Shown here piece after piece: positions 23,974 to 32,702 of a stretch of DNA of 64,000 nucleotides (the stretch's first letter is position 1; every line of letters starts with the position of its first letter). Position numbers and translations under genes: made by a program. Below the pieces are notes generated by a model. That model ran no database searches and had not been told where the DNA came from. It was given only the letters and a program-made list of their open reading frames with translations. Source of the stretch: VXRD01 sp965232265 (GTDB taxonomy: Bacteria; Latescibacterota; UBA2968); NCBI GenBank assembly GCA_965232265.1, contig CBDDPH010000002.1, positions 2,542,001-2,606,000 on the forward strand. The letters are read 5' to 3'.

Positions 23974-26121
23974 ATGGTACTCAAAATTTTAGATACGGCT
24001 GTCAATTGCGTTGCGATGCAGGTGGCATGCGAGGATGCTCGGGGGATGCGAATCTATCGCGGAGATCGGTCGGATGGTGTGTTTGAAGAAGTTGGCATTG
24101 CCCGAGAGGATCGGTTTGTGGATGCAGCGGATTTGATACCGGGGAAGACTTATTATTATATCGCCGTTGGTTCTGATCGATATCCAGAGCAGGATGAGTT
24201 GAAGGATCTGGAACACGTTGAGGCGCAGGTACCCCGCGCGCCTTGTGAGAAACAGGTTGAGTTGACGGAGAAGAAAGAGGTGTTTGAGGTTCGGATGGGT
24301 GGGTATGTGGATGAGTCGAATGCTGTAACCCTTGGGCCAGAGGTGTATTGTCCGGGGCCTAATTCGAGTATGCCGCCTTATGATCAGGTGTTTGAGCCAA
24401 ATCTGTATGTGATGATCGAGAATACGGGTGAGACAGATGTGGTGAATCCGTGGCTGGTGGCAAATGGACAGCGGGATTGGTGGTCGGTGGAGGCGATGGC
24501 GAAAGAGGCGATAGGCGGGCGGGATCTGGACGAAGAAGAGCGGATGATGGTGTTGTGGCAATTTGTCGTGGATGAGGTTTACGACAGCCGATGCGGGATG
24601 TCGTGGTATGACGATGTGAGCGATCCGGTGAAGCTGTTCAATGCGTATGGGTTTGAGGGGTGTATAGGGTATGCGATTGCCACGAGTCGGTTGGGCGAGG
24701 CGATGGGGGTGAAGTCGTGCGAGGTGTGGGTTGGCGGTATTCTGGATGGGCACGGTCGGGGGCGGCAGTGCAGCCATACGATTTTCGAAGCGTGGGCAAA
24801 TGGGGCGTGGCATTTGCTCGATACGGATCAGATGGTGTTTTTCTTAAAACGCGATAACCGCACGGTGGCCAGTGTCGCCGATCTGGCGCGGGATCTAGAA
24901 TTGATGAGCAGGTCGCACCGGAACCTGGGACTGGCGGGAAAGGATTTGGCGGAGAAGGATTATTACAGCGCGCAGTTCAAGAATCGGGAATTTGTGTATC
25001 CGACCAATCCGAGTGCTGCCTGGACTCGGGGAGATGGCCGGGTGCAACAGGATACGAAGCAGTTGCCGCTACCCCATACGATGGCGATGCGCTTGCGGCC
25101 GGGCGAGAAGCTGGTGCGCTATTGGGATCAGGTGGGTAAAACGGTGGTGCGGGGGCGTCGGCTGCATCCAGATGTGCGATATTCTAATGGCAAGCTGGTC
25201 TATCGGCCCGATCTGCGAAATCCGCTGGCGCTGAGGGGATTAGAACAGCAGGTGAATGTGATGCAGGAATCGTCGGGGCGGTTACCTGCTGTTCATCCGG
25301 TTCAGGCGCAGTGCGTTTCCCGAATGATCTGGAAGGTGTGTTCGCCATATCCAATTGCCGGGGCGCGGGTGGGTTTGTCCTACAGACGGGCGAGCAGGGA
25401 AGACGGGCTTGAGGTGTTGCTGTCTCAGGATGGAGAGGACTGGCGGTCGGTCTGGGTGGCAGTGGGACATCGGGCGAGTGCGTGTGTGGATCTGGACTGG
25501 TATTTGAATCCGGCCTTGTTCGATTGGCGGGGCGATTGGGATTCGGGATGGCGGGTTGGACCCCGTTATGAATATTATGTTCAGGTGGCGATGTGGGCTG
25601 GTGCGAATGTCGGAGATGTGGGGGTGGATAAAATCTGGTTTGATACGGATTTGCAATGTGCAACGCGATCTTTGCCCTCGCTGTTCTGCGGTGAAAATCA
25701 CATTCAATATCGAGATGAGACAGAGGGACAACGAAGTGTTCGGATAACTTACGGATGGCAGGAAGAGCACCGCATTAAACCGCCGGATGTACCCGAGCCG
25801 GTGTTTCCCGATGATGGGGCTGAGTTGGATCAGACGGATTTTGAGTTTCGCTGGAAAAGCCCTGAGGGAAATGGGTCAGAGGTGGATGATTATCACGTAC
25901 AGGTGAGCAGGTACGCGGATTTCAGGTGGTGTGTATGTCCCACTTTTGACAGGTATGTGAGCCGCACGGCATACCAGGGGAAGACGTGCTGGCAACCGCA
26001 GTTTGCTGGGCTGTTGAATCCGGGCGAGCGATATTATTGGCGCGTGCGTGCGCGAAATGCACAAGGGGTGTGGAGTGATTGGAGCCGGGCATGTGCGTGG
26101 TCGGTTACTCGGGGAAGCTAA
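23974..26121 (+). CDS. Transglutaminase-fold protein with flanking FN3-like domains
   Basis: A 715-residue protein. Residues 1-90 look FN3-like (MRIYRGDRSDGVFEEVG, GKTYYYIAVG). The core at 190-290 shows a transglutaminase-like Cys-His-Asp triad: C230 (GFEGCIGYA), H268 (CSHTIFEAW) and D283 (WHLLDTD). A beta-sandwich and a C-terminal FN3-like unit (RYYWRVRARNAQGVWSDWS) follow. No signal peptide is visible, which is odd for this layout. SD caggaggaacg. Such proteins may be peptidases or structural. It converges with the di-haem peroxidase gene, overlapping by 17 bases. Confidence 0.75.
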   Translation: MVLKILDTAVNCVAMQVACEDARGMRIYRGDRSDGVFEEVGIAREDRFVDAADLIPGKTYYYIAVGSDRYPEQDELKDLEHVEAQVPRAPCEKQVELTEKKEVFEVRMGGYVDESNAVTLGPEVYCPGPNSSMPPYDQVFEPNLYVMIENTGETDVVNPWLVANGQRDWWSVEAMAKEAIGGRDLDEEERMMVLWQFVVDEVYDSRCGMSWYDDVSDPVKLFNAYGFEGCIGYAIATSRLGEAMGVKSCEVWVGGILDGHGRGRQCSHTIFEAWANGAWHLLDTDQMVFFLKRDNRTVASVADLARDLELMSRSHRNLGLAGKDLAEKDYYSAQFKNREFVYPTNPSAAWTRGDGRVQQDTKQLPLPHTMAMRLRPGEKLVRYWDQVGKTVVRGRRLHPDVRYSNGKLVYRPDLRNPLALRGLEQQVNVMQESSGRLPAVHPVQAQCVSRMIWKVCSPYPIAGARVGLSYRRASREDGLEVLLSQDGEDWRSVWVAVGHRASACVDLDWYLNPALFDWRGDWDSGWRVGPRYEYYVQVAMWAGANVGDVGVDKIWFDTDLQCATRSLPSLFCGENHIQYRDETEGQRSVRITYGWQEEHRIKPPDVPEPVFPDDGAELDQTDFEFRWKSPEGNGSEVDDYHVQVSRYADFRWCVCPTFDRYVSRTAYQGKTCWQPQFAGLLNPGERYYWRVRARNAQGVWSDWSRACAWSVTRGS

Positions 26122-27172
26122 ATGGCGGTTCGATGTGGAGCCAGTTGATGCCGTTGAGTGCTTTGAGGAAGGCGATCAGGTCCTGTTTTTCGGCGTCTGT
26201 GAGGTCGAGGGGGGTAATCAATTCGTCGAGGAAGGGATTGGGATTACCGCCTTTGTCGTAAAATTCGACAATTTCTTGCAGGGTTTTGATGCTGCCGTTG
26301 TGCATATAGGGGGCTGTGCGTGCGATTTCGCGGAGGGTGGGTGTTTTCATTGCGCCAAAGTGTTCAGACCTTTGGGTTTGTGCATAACGCCCGGGATCGA
26401 TGCCTTTGATGTCTTTTGGGTTGCCGGTTTTTTCGTAAGTGGCGAGATTGGCGCGGTCCCAACCAGTACCGATGTTGTGGAAGTCTTCGTCGGTGTAGTT
26501 GAATCCCATGTGGCAGAGTGTACAGCGTGCTTTGGTGCGAAAGAGGCGCAGGCCCCGGATGGCGGATTGGGACATGGAACCTTTGGGACCGCCGTATTCG
26601 AACAAATCGTAGGGCGATTCGCCGGAGATCAGGGTGCGTTCGAAAGCGGCTAAGGCTCTGGCGATGCGGTCGGGTGTGATGGTGCTGTCTCCATAGACAG
26701 CTTTGAAGTGGGCGCGGTACCCAGAGATGGCCGATAAGGTGGAGACGACCTGTTCAAGGGTATTGCCCATTTCTGTGGGACTCTGAATGGGGATGAGTGC
26801 CTGTTCTTCGAGGGAAGTAGCCCTGCCGTCGTAGAAGTAGATCGTGCCGTAGGCTCGGTTGATGAGGGTGGGCGCATTGCGTGTGGGAGTCTGACCGTCG
26901 ATACCGGTGGGCAAGACGCGGCCATCGGTAAAGGCGCGGTGGGGCTGGTGGCAAGAGCCACAGGCTATGCTGCCGTCTCTGGAGAGCCGCTTGTCAAAAA
27001 AGAGGAGTTTGCCCAGGGCTATTTTAGTTTGGGTGAGGGGATTGTCTTTGGGAATGCTGTTGAGATAGCGGATTTCGTCATGGCCCAAGGGCACGCGGGG
27101 TATGTCGCCACTACATAAGGCTATTGGAAGGGCGATCAGGAGGGTGCAGAGAAATGTGAGACGGATTGGCAT
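26105..27172 (-). CDS. Di-haem cytochrome c peroxidase / MauG-like protein
   Basis: A 355-residue periplasmic protein with an N-terminal signal (MPIRLTFLCTLLIALPIALC). Two haem c sites: C71-x2-C74-H75 (CGSCH) and C217-x2-C220-H221 (CTLCH). M290 in APYMHNGS is the likely distal axial ligand and TRNAPTLINR is the family motif. It reduces peroxide with electrons from cytochromes, or works as a MauG-type oxidase. The start at 27172 was chosen because frames further up lie inside the SUMF1-domain gene. It is 13 bases after that gene on the same strand, and its end overlaps the transglutaminase-fold gene. Confidence 0.9.
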   Translation of the reverse strand: MPIRLTFLCTLLIALPIALCSGDIPRVPLGHDEIRYLNSIPKDNPLTQTKIALGKLLFFDKRLSRDGSIACGSCHQPHRAFTDGRVLPTGIDGQTPTRNAPTLINRAYGTIYFYDGRATSLEEQALIPIQSPTEMGNTLEQVVSTLSAISGYRAHFKAVYGDSTITPDRIARALAAFERTLISGESPYDLFEYGGPKGSMSQSAIRGLRLFRTKARCTLCHMGFNYTDEDFHNIGTGWDRANLATYEKTGNPKDIKGIDPGRYAQTQRSEHFGAMKTPTLREIARTAPYMHNGSIKTLQEIVEFYDKGGNPNPFLDELITPLDLTDAEKQDLIAFLKALNGINWLHIEPPFSFPE

Positions 27173-27185
27173 GGCGGTCTCTCTT

Positions 27186-28286
27186 CTACCGGGCGCAGCG
27201 AAAGCCGAAGTAGGCCATGCTGCCGTTGTCCTGAGCCGAAGGTTCGCCCCCATAGCGGCGGGCACAACGCAGAGAGTGGGGGGAGGACTGCCATTGTCCG
27301 CCCCTGCGCGTGTGTTGATAATCGAAGCCCTTGTCCGGCCCTTTGGGGTTATCGGAAGGGGCATTTTTGTAATAGTCTGGTTGGTACCAATCGGCACACC
27401 ACTCCCACACATTGCCTGCCATGTCGTAGAGGCCGTAGGCATTGGGGGGGTGGGATTTGACGGCTCGCGTGGGGTAAGGCGTTTTGAAGATGCGTCCGTA
27501 ATTGGCCTTTTGTTCGTCGGGCGGGTTGTCGCCCCAGGGATATTTGGCCTGGGTGCGGCCCGCGCGGCAGGCGTATTCCCACTCTGCTTCGGTGGGCAAG
27601 CGCGCGTCCAGATAGTGGCAATAAGCTGCGGCGTCGTAATGGGTGATGTTGACAACGGGATGGGTGCCGAACTCAGACATCCAGAACCAGTCTTCGCGCC
27701 AGTGTTCGGGCGAGGGATGGCCTGTGGCTCGGGTGAAGGAGAAGTATTCGGCGTTGGTGACTTCGTGGTTCAAGAGTCCAAAATCGGACACTGTGACCAG
27801 GCGGATGGGTTTTTCGTTTTCAAAGGTGCCGCCCATCAGGAAGGTGCCGCCTCGGATGGATATAAAACCGAGTTCGTCGGGTTGGGGTGGCGCAGATGGA
27901 CGCCAGGGCTTTGACGGATCGATGACGACCCAGCCTTTGCCGGATGCTTTCAGGCTTTCGGCGAGGGTATTGAGCAAGGTGCGAATTGTGGCTTTGTCGG
28001 GTGTTTCAGGCGAGAGATCGAGATAGGTTTTGAAGTGGCGATAAGCATTGGCGTTGCGTTTCTGACGGTGATAGAGGCGGCCCAAAATCAAATGTGTGGG
28101 CGCGTGTTTGGGGTCAATTTTGAGGATTTTGAGGAATTGCTGCTCGGCATAATAGACCTCGCCGTCTTCCAGCGACATGCGGGCAAGATCGTAGCGTGCG
28201 GGGATCTCGGCGGGATCGCCTTGTGCGTTGGCGGTGGCAATAAATCCCAGCAGGACGACAAAGGTGAAATGCAGACGGGTGAGCAT
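27186..28286 (-). CDS. Secreted TPR plus SUMF1/FGE-sulfatase domain protein
   Basis: A protein of 366 residues with a signal peptide (MLTRLHFTFVVLLGFIATANAQ), then one or two TPR-like helices (~40-110: YYAEQQFLKILKIDPKHAPT), then a formylglycine-generating-enzyme fold (FISIRGGTFLMGG, LPTEAEWEYACRAG, YDMAGNVWEWCADWY, GFRCAR). In true FGE two cysteines near the C-terminus form the copper site. Here the segment SPHSLRCARRYG keeps only one, so it is probably not a sulfatase activator. The start was placed at 28286 so that the signal peptide is N-terminal. First gene of an operon with the di-haem peroxidase. Confidence 0.83.
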   Translation of the reverse strand: MLTRLHFTFVVLLGFIATANAQGDPAEIPARYDLARMSLEDGEVYYAEQQFLKILKIDPKHAPTHLILGRLYHRQKRNANAYRHFKTYLDLSPETPDKATIRTLLNTLAESLKASGKGWVVIDPSKPWRPSAPPQPDELGFISIRGGTFLMGGTFENEKPIRLVTVSDFGLLNHEVTNAEYFSFTRATGHPSPEHWREDWFWMSEFGTHPVVNITHYDAAAYCHYLDARLPTEAEWEYACRAGRTQAKYPWGDNPPDEQKANYGRIFKTPYPTRAVKSHPPNAYGLYDMAGNVWEWCADWYQPDYYKNAPSDNPKGPDKGFDYQHTRRGGQWQSSPHSLRCARRYGGEPSAQDNGSMAYFGFRCAR

Positions 28287-28818
28287 GGGGATATCCGTAA
28301 GGAATACAGTGAGTAGATACCGAAAGTTAAGGGGGTTGAGAGGCGTTGTCAAGCGCAGCAGGGCGGTTTGAGAAAGTAGAACTTGTTATTTTTTAACCTT
28401 GAAATCGCATCTGGTCGTGCGGGAATTCTGCGGGGCGAAAAAAGATAAGAAAGGATGAAAAAACTACTTGACAGTGGGAAAAATTTTAATACATATTATC
28501 TTTTGTATAAGTGAGAATTTGTATATATGTTAAAAATTTTACATAAGTAAATAATATTCAGTAATTTATCTTCATTATCAGTCTGGATCTAAAACCGTCT
28601 AAAAACCAGCAGGAGGGCATGGTATAGATGGTTTTTTTGTACTTGTATCTGAAAGTTAGAAATTTATATTTGGAAATTTATTAGGTTAATTGATGATTTT
28701 TTGGTGCAAAAATAAATTTTTTAAATAATTTGAGCCGGAGAAAGGAGGCGTATTTGAATTGCGTGCGATACCGCGTTATACGTGTTGTATTTTTACCATC
28801 TCAAAGGAGGGCCAGCTT
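28287..28818. other. AT-rich non-coding stretch before the outer-membrane block
   Basis: About 530 bases without a convincing gene, far richer in A/T than the rest of the window (for example 28480-28570 and 28660-28730). It holds a TTGACA box (28468), a hairpin-like aaccag...tggttttttt (~28602-28637) and the SD of the barrel gene. A long leader or a regulatory region for the outer-membrane operon is likely. No known riboswitch was recognised. Confidence 0.6.
28468..28496 (+). promoter_or_regulatory. Candidate promoter for the outer-membrane block
   Basis: A perfect -35 box TTGACA (28468-28473) is followed after 16-17 bases by tacatat, a poor -10. The T-rich tattatcttttg after it gives other -10 choices with longer spacers. 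If used, it would give a leader of about 300 bases. Confidence 0.4.
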
Positions 28819-29517
28819 ATGCGGATGTTGAGAGAGATGTTTAGAACACTATGCCTCGTTGGGGCGGTTCTAATTCCGGTTTCCACGGCTGAAGCCTTAG
28901 AAGAAGGCCAGTCGGGGATCGGATTTTTTGGGAGTGCAAATGTCCCGTTGTTCAAATTTGGTGAGTGGTACTCTGCGTCTCCCAAGTTGGGGATTAGCTA
29001 TAACTATGTAGCTTCGTCGAGGATTGTCGCCGAGATTGAGTATCACTATTCTTCGATGCTGGGCGGCGATCTGGATACGCGCGAGTTTACTTGGCCGATT
29101 GACAGCCAGAACTACCGCAGCCCAAATGTCGATCAAGGCGTGACGTTCAATAGCCTGACCGCCAGCGGTCTGCTCCATTTCAACGAGTTGGGCGAAGGCA
29201 CATCGCCTTATATAATGGGCGGTGTCGGGTTTTTCGGATTTTCGAACGAGGTATCGGGGTTGATTTTTCCCGGGCAGTCGGGAACGTCCCTGGATACCAG
29301 CATTATGACTCCCGCCTTCAACGACAAGGTGGCGGCACTGACCTTCTCCATTGGAGGTGGGATCAGCATCGCGGGGTCCGAGCAATTTGTGATTGATCTT
29401 CGCTTGCGGTACAATGTGATTATGGGCGAACTCCGTCCCCTGGAGGACTGGGGGCTGGAAAAAGTTTTCCCAATGCAGGCGCTAGATCTATCGGGTGGAA
29501 TTAAATATTACTGGTAG
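28819..29517 (+). CDS. Small outer-membrane beta-barrel protein
   Basis: A protein of 232 residues with a signal peptide (MRMLREMFRTLCLVGAVLIPVSTAEA) and alternating beta strands (IGFFGSANVPLFKFG, KLGISYNYVASSRIVAEIEYHYSS, LTFSIGGGISI, FVIDLRLRYNVIMG) ending in IKYYW, an aromatic C-terminus typical of BAM-inserted barrels. ATG 28819 was chosen because aaaggagg lies just upstream and it gives a proper signal peptide. An OmpW/OmpA-barrel-like fold is inferred. It is 21 bases before the TonB receptor, so it is probably co-expressed. Confidence 0.75.
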   Translation: MRMLREMFRTLCLVGAVLIPVSTAEALEEGQSGIGFFGSANVPLFKFGEWYSASPKLGISYNYVASSRIVAEIEYHYSSMLGGDLDTREFTWPIDSQNYRSPNVDQGVTFNSLTASGLLHFNELGEGTSPYIMGGVGFFGFSNEVSGLIFPGQSGTSLDTSIMTPAFNDKVAALTFSIGGGISIAGSEQFVIDLRLRYNVIMGELRPLEDWGLEKVFPMQALDLSGGIKYYW

Positions 29518-29538
29518 TTTTTATTAAGGAGGCTTGCG

Positions 29539-32500
29539 ATGTACAGAAAATGTCTGGGTTTTGTTCTCGTTGCGATTTTTGCCCTCGGTTTTGTCAGCCT
29601 GGCCGAGGCAGCGACAACGGGAAAAATTACTGGTCGTATAGTCGATAAGGCTGGAGAAGCTCTGCCGGGTGCCAACGTGCAGGTGGAGGGGACGACCCGT
29701 GGGGCAACAACCGATGCAGAGGGATATTATTTTATTTTGTCAGTTGACCCGGGGAGCTACACGGTGAAGGCGTCGATGGTCGGGTACACGGGTGAGACCA
29801 AGTCCGATGTGCGGGTTGCGTCGGATCTGACGACGACTGTGAATTTCTCGCTCAATGAAGCGGCTCTGGAACTGGGTGAGTTGACCGTGATTGCAGAGCG
29901 GCCTCCGGTAGAGGCAGATGTGACGGAGAGCCGTTATGTGGTGACAGCCGAGGATATTGCGGTGCTGCCCATTGTCCGCGATCTGGATTCATTTATCGAA
30001 CTGGAGGCGGGTGTCAACATCGACGGCACAAATCGGGTCCGCAATGCCTTTTTGGGCGGTGATGGCGGCGAGTTGGCTGAATATACGGTAGATGGTGTGC
30101 GTATGACGCACTCGGACGGGCGTCGCGGGACGGGCACCCGCGGGAGTACGCAGAACTGGACCGGCGACGTCAATACGTCGGCGATTTCAGAGATTACGGT
30201 GCTGGCTGGCGGGTTGAATGCCGAATACGGCAATACCGGCTCTATCCAGATTGTGACCAAAGATGGCGGTCGGGACTACCACGGGCAGTTTCACTATCGG
30301 TATTCGCCAGCGCAACAGAAGCACTGGGGCAATAATGCTTACGAGAGCTTCGTGCATCAGGGCCGGCTGAAGTACGGCGATTCTGAATGGGCAAATGAAA
30401 CGGTCAATGGTCGGAAGGTGCATCAGCGGCCTTCGACCGATTATACCGATGTGCAAGGGCATTTTTTAGAGGCGTCCCTTTCGGGACCTATTAACCGCGA
30501 TCTGTCGTTCTTTGCCACTACAAAGCACGATGTTCAGCCGCGGAACCTGCCCCAGCCGACTGAGCGCGAGCCGTTTAACGCGGATGTGAGCTATAAATTG
30601 ACCTATAGTGCCACACCCGATATTAAGCTCCGTGCGGGTGGGCTGTATTCCAACCGCAAAGGTCGCTATGCAGACAGTTTCGATTCCAGGGCGATTTTCC
30701 TCGATGAACGCGGAAAACTCGGTGGGGAGTGGCAGGTGACGGACAATATGTTCTATGTGTCCAGCATCCACACCCTATCGGCAAAGACGTTCTACGAGGT
30801 GCGGCTGTCGTATATTGCCAGCAAGCAGGACACGATTGACATTCCAAGTGTGACGATAAATCCATCCCTGGATAATGACGGGTGGTTTTATACCGATCCC
30901 GGGCAGGTGCGGGATCTGCGCGTCGGGCAGCAGAACAAGCTGGCACTCCGGTTTGATCTGGCGAGTCAGGTGACCCGCACGCACTTCTTGAAGGGCGGGT
31001 TCACGTTTTATCGCTACAACAACTGGAAGACCGAGACGTACGAAAATGTGGATGGACGCACGCGGTGGATGATTTACTGGGGCAAGCGCTATGTGCCAGG
31101 TGAAGGGATCACGCCCACCGAACTCCACGCTTATGTGCAGGACAAGATGGAGTTTGAGGGGTTGATCATCAATGCGGGATTCCGCTACGAGCGGTATAGC
31201 GGTGGTGAGGCATTGCTTTATCCCTATCAGGGAACGCCTATGGCCTACAACTACACGCGTTTCCAAGAGCATGCGCAATACGGGGATATGCAGCCGATGA
31301 ACTGGTTCATGCCCCGGATAGGTATCTCGCACCCGATTACGGCCAAGTCGAAGATTCACTTCTTCTACGGAAAATTCCATACCCGTCCGGATTTCCGCCG
31401 GATATACCAGCAGAACTGGCAATCCACTGGTCCGCACTCAATCGACCGCAACAACGACGGGGTCATCAGCCCGCAAGAAGAGAACAATGCGCTGGATCGG
31501 AACGACTCGTTTGGCGCGGGATTTGTGATTGATCAGTTCTATTCCTTGCAGCATTCGCAGGTCTCTACGGCTTTTGAGCTGGGTACTGAGTGGAATTTCA
31601 TCAGCGATTATTCATTCCAGGGCACTGCCTATTACCGCATCACCAATGGATTTTTGAGTGTTAATGGTGCGGTATTCCGCGACCCGCAGCAGGGTGGCAA
31701 AGCCAAGACCCGTTCGCAGGGTCCCAGAGGTCACACCACGACCCGCGGCATAGAACTGGCATTGAAGAAGGGATTGAAGCACAACTTCTCGTTCAAAGCC
31801 GCGCTCAACTTCGGCTGGGGCGAGCGCCTGACCATTGGCGGTACCAAGCGGGGCAATATGGGCGCCAGCATCTATCCGGATGCATCCTATATTGCCGATC
31901 CCAACCGGTACTGGGTCAGTCACACGATTGACCCGAATACGGGCGCAGAGATCCCCGATCCGCCGACCGGTGCCAAGCTGGAGGAATTGAAGGCAAAAGC
32001 ACAGGCTGTGGTTGACCAGGGTCTGGCTGGCGAGTTCGGCGTGGGTGCGATGTACGCGACCAACGATGGGAAATTTTATCCCTTGTGGGAGCAGAGTGGG
32101 CTGTCCAGTGAGGAACGGGCAGCACTGCAAGGACTTTACGCCTTTTCGACCACGGGCTGGAGTGTGGAAGGTGGGCGCAGCGATGCCACGCGGACAAATG
32201 GGAGCCTGGTGCTGATTTACGCCAGTCCGCCAGACTTTGGTCCCGGCGAGATGTTCTGGGGCAGCAAGTTGTTCGGCGATGTCCGGGTGAACATGATTTA
32301 CCGCATCTTCACTGGGCGGATCTTCGATTTTCAGGATCCGAAAACCGCCTTGAATTTGAAGAAAGAGGGTCCCACGATCTCGACGGTAGATTTCAGCTTC
32401 CAGAAAGGGTTCAACATCAGGGGTATTCGCCCGTTGCTTTATGTGGAGATCGAAAATTTGTTCAACTTCAAAGGCTCGCCATCCACGAGTGCAGACTACG

Positions 32501-32634
32501 TGCGATGGGGTTTGCTTGAAGCGCAACCCACGGATCCGTTGTTCGTGCAGTTCGGCGGCGATTCCAGTGAGTTGAGCAGATTTACGAGGACGAACCCGCG
32601 CCTGGTATTTGCAGGGCTGCGGTTGACCTGGTAA
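29539..32634 (+). CDS. TonB-dependent receptor with carboxypeptidase-like regulatory domain
   Basis: A 1031-residue outer-membrane receptor. Signal peptide (MYRKCLGFVLVAIFALGFVSLAEA). Residues ~27-115 form a carboxypeptidase-D regulatory-like domain (GKITGRIVDKAGEALPGANV). The plug follows at ~118-240 (LGELTVIAERPP, EYTVDGVRM, AEYGNTGSIQI), then a large barrel ending in RLVFAGLRLTW. It resembles the SusC-like/OAR type that imports large ligands. SD taaggagg. No SusD-like lipoprotein follows; instead a large secreted protein is next. Confidence 0.88.
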   Translation: MYRKCLGFVLVAIFALGFVSLAEAATTGKITGRIVDKAGEALPGANVQVEGTTRGATTDAEGYYFILSVDPGSYTVKASMVGYTGETKSDVRVASDLTTTVNFSLNEAALELGELTVIAERPPVEADVTESRYVVTAEDIAVLPIVRDLDSFIELEAGVNIDGTNRVRNAFLGGDGGELAEYTVDGVRMTHSDGRRGTGTRGSTQNWTGDVNTSAISEITVLAGGLNAEYGNTGSIQIVTKDGGRDYHGQFHYRYSPAQQKHWGNNAYESFVHQGRLKYGDSEWANETVNGRKVHQRPSTDYTDVQGHFLEASLSGPINRDLSFFATTKHDVQPRNLPQPTEREPFNADVSYKLTYSATPDIKLRAGGLYSNRKGRYADSFDSRAIFLDERGKLGGEWQVTDNMFYVSSIHTLSAKTFYEVRLSYIASKQDTIDIPSVTINPSLDNDGWFYTDPGQVRDLRVGQQNKLALRFDLASQVTRTHFLKGGFTFYRYNNWKTETYENVDGRTRWMIYWGKRYVPGEGITPTELHAYVQDKMEFEGLIINAGFRYERYSGGEALLYPYQGTPMAYNYTRFQEHAQYGDMQPMNWFMPRIGISHPITAKSKIHFFYGKFHTRPDFRRIYQQNWQSTGPHSIDRNNDGVISPQEENNALDRNDSFGAGFVIDQFYSLQHSQVSTAFELGTEWNFISDYSFQGTAYYRITNGFLSVNGAVFRDPQQGGKAKTRSQGPRGHTTTRGIELALKKGLKHNFSFKAALNFGWGERLTIGGTKRGNMGASIYPDASYIADPNRYWVSHTIDPNTGAEIPDPPTGAKLEELKAKAQAVVDQGLAGEFGVGAMYATNDGKFYPLWEQSGLSSEERAALQGLYAFSTTGWSVEGGRSDATRTNGSLVLIYASPPDFGPGEMFWGSKLFGDVRVNMIYRIFTGRIFDFQDPKTALNLKKEGPTISTVDFSFQKGFNIRGIRPLLYVEIENLFNFKGSPSTSADYVRWGLLEAQPTDPLFVQFGGDSSELSRFTRTNPRLVFAGLRLTW

Positions 32635-32702
32635 GCAGGCACAGTACCGTGGTGTGGGCGCAATGCCTGCACCGCGGATTCAACTTAGATAGAGGATATG
32701 AC

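Noticed and set aside
26105..27655. 516-residue version of the di-haem peroxidase
   Set aside because: The first ~160 codons are antisense-like sequence within the SUMF1-domain gene frame. The signal peptide and family sequence begin at 27172.
28598..28640. Riboswitch (c-di-GMP-type) in the AT-rich leader
   Set aside because: A small hairpin is visible, but no known aptamer core could be recognised.
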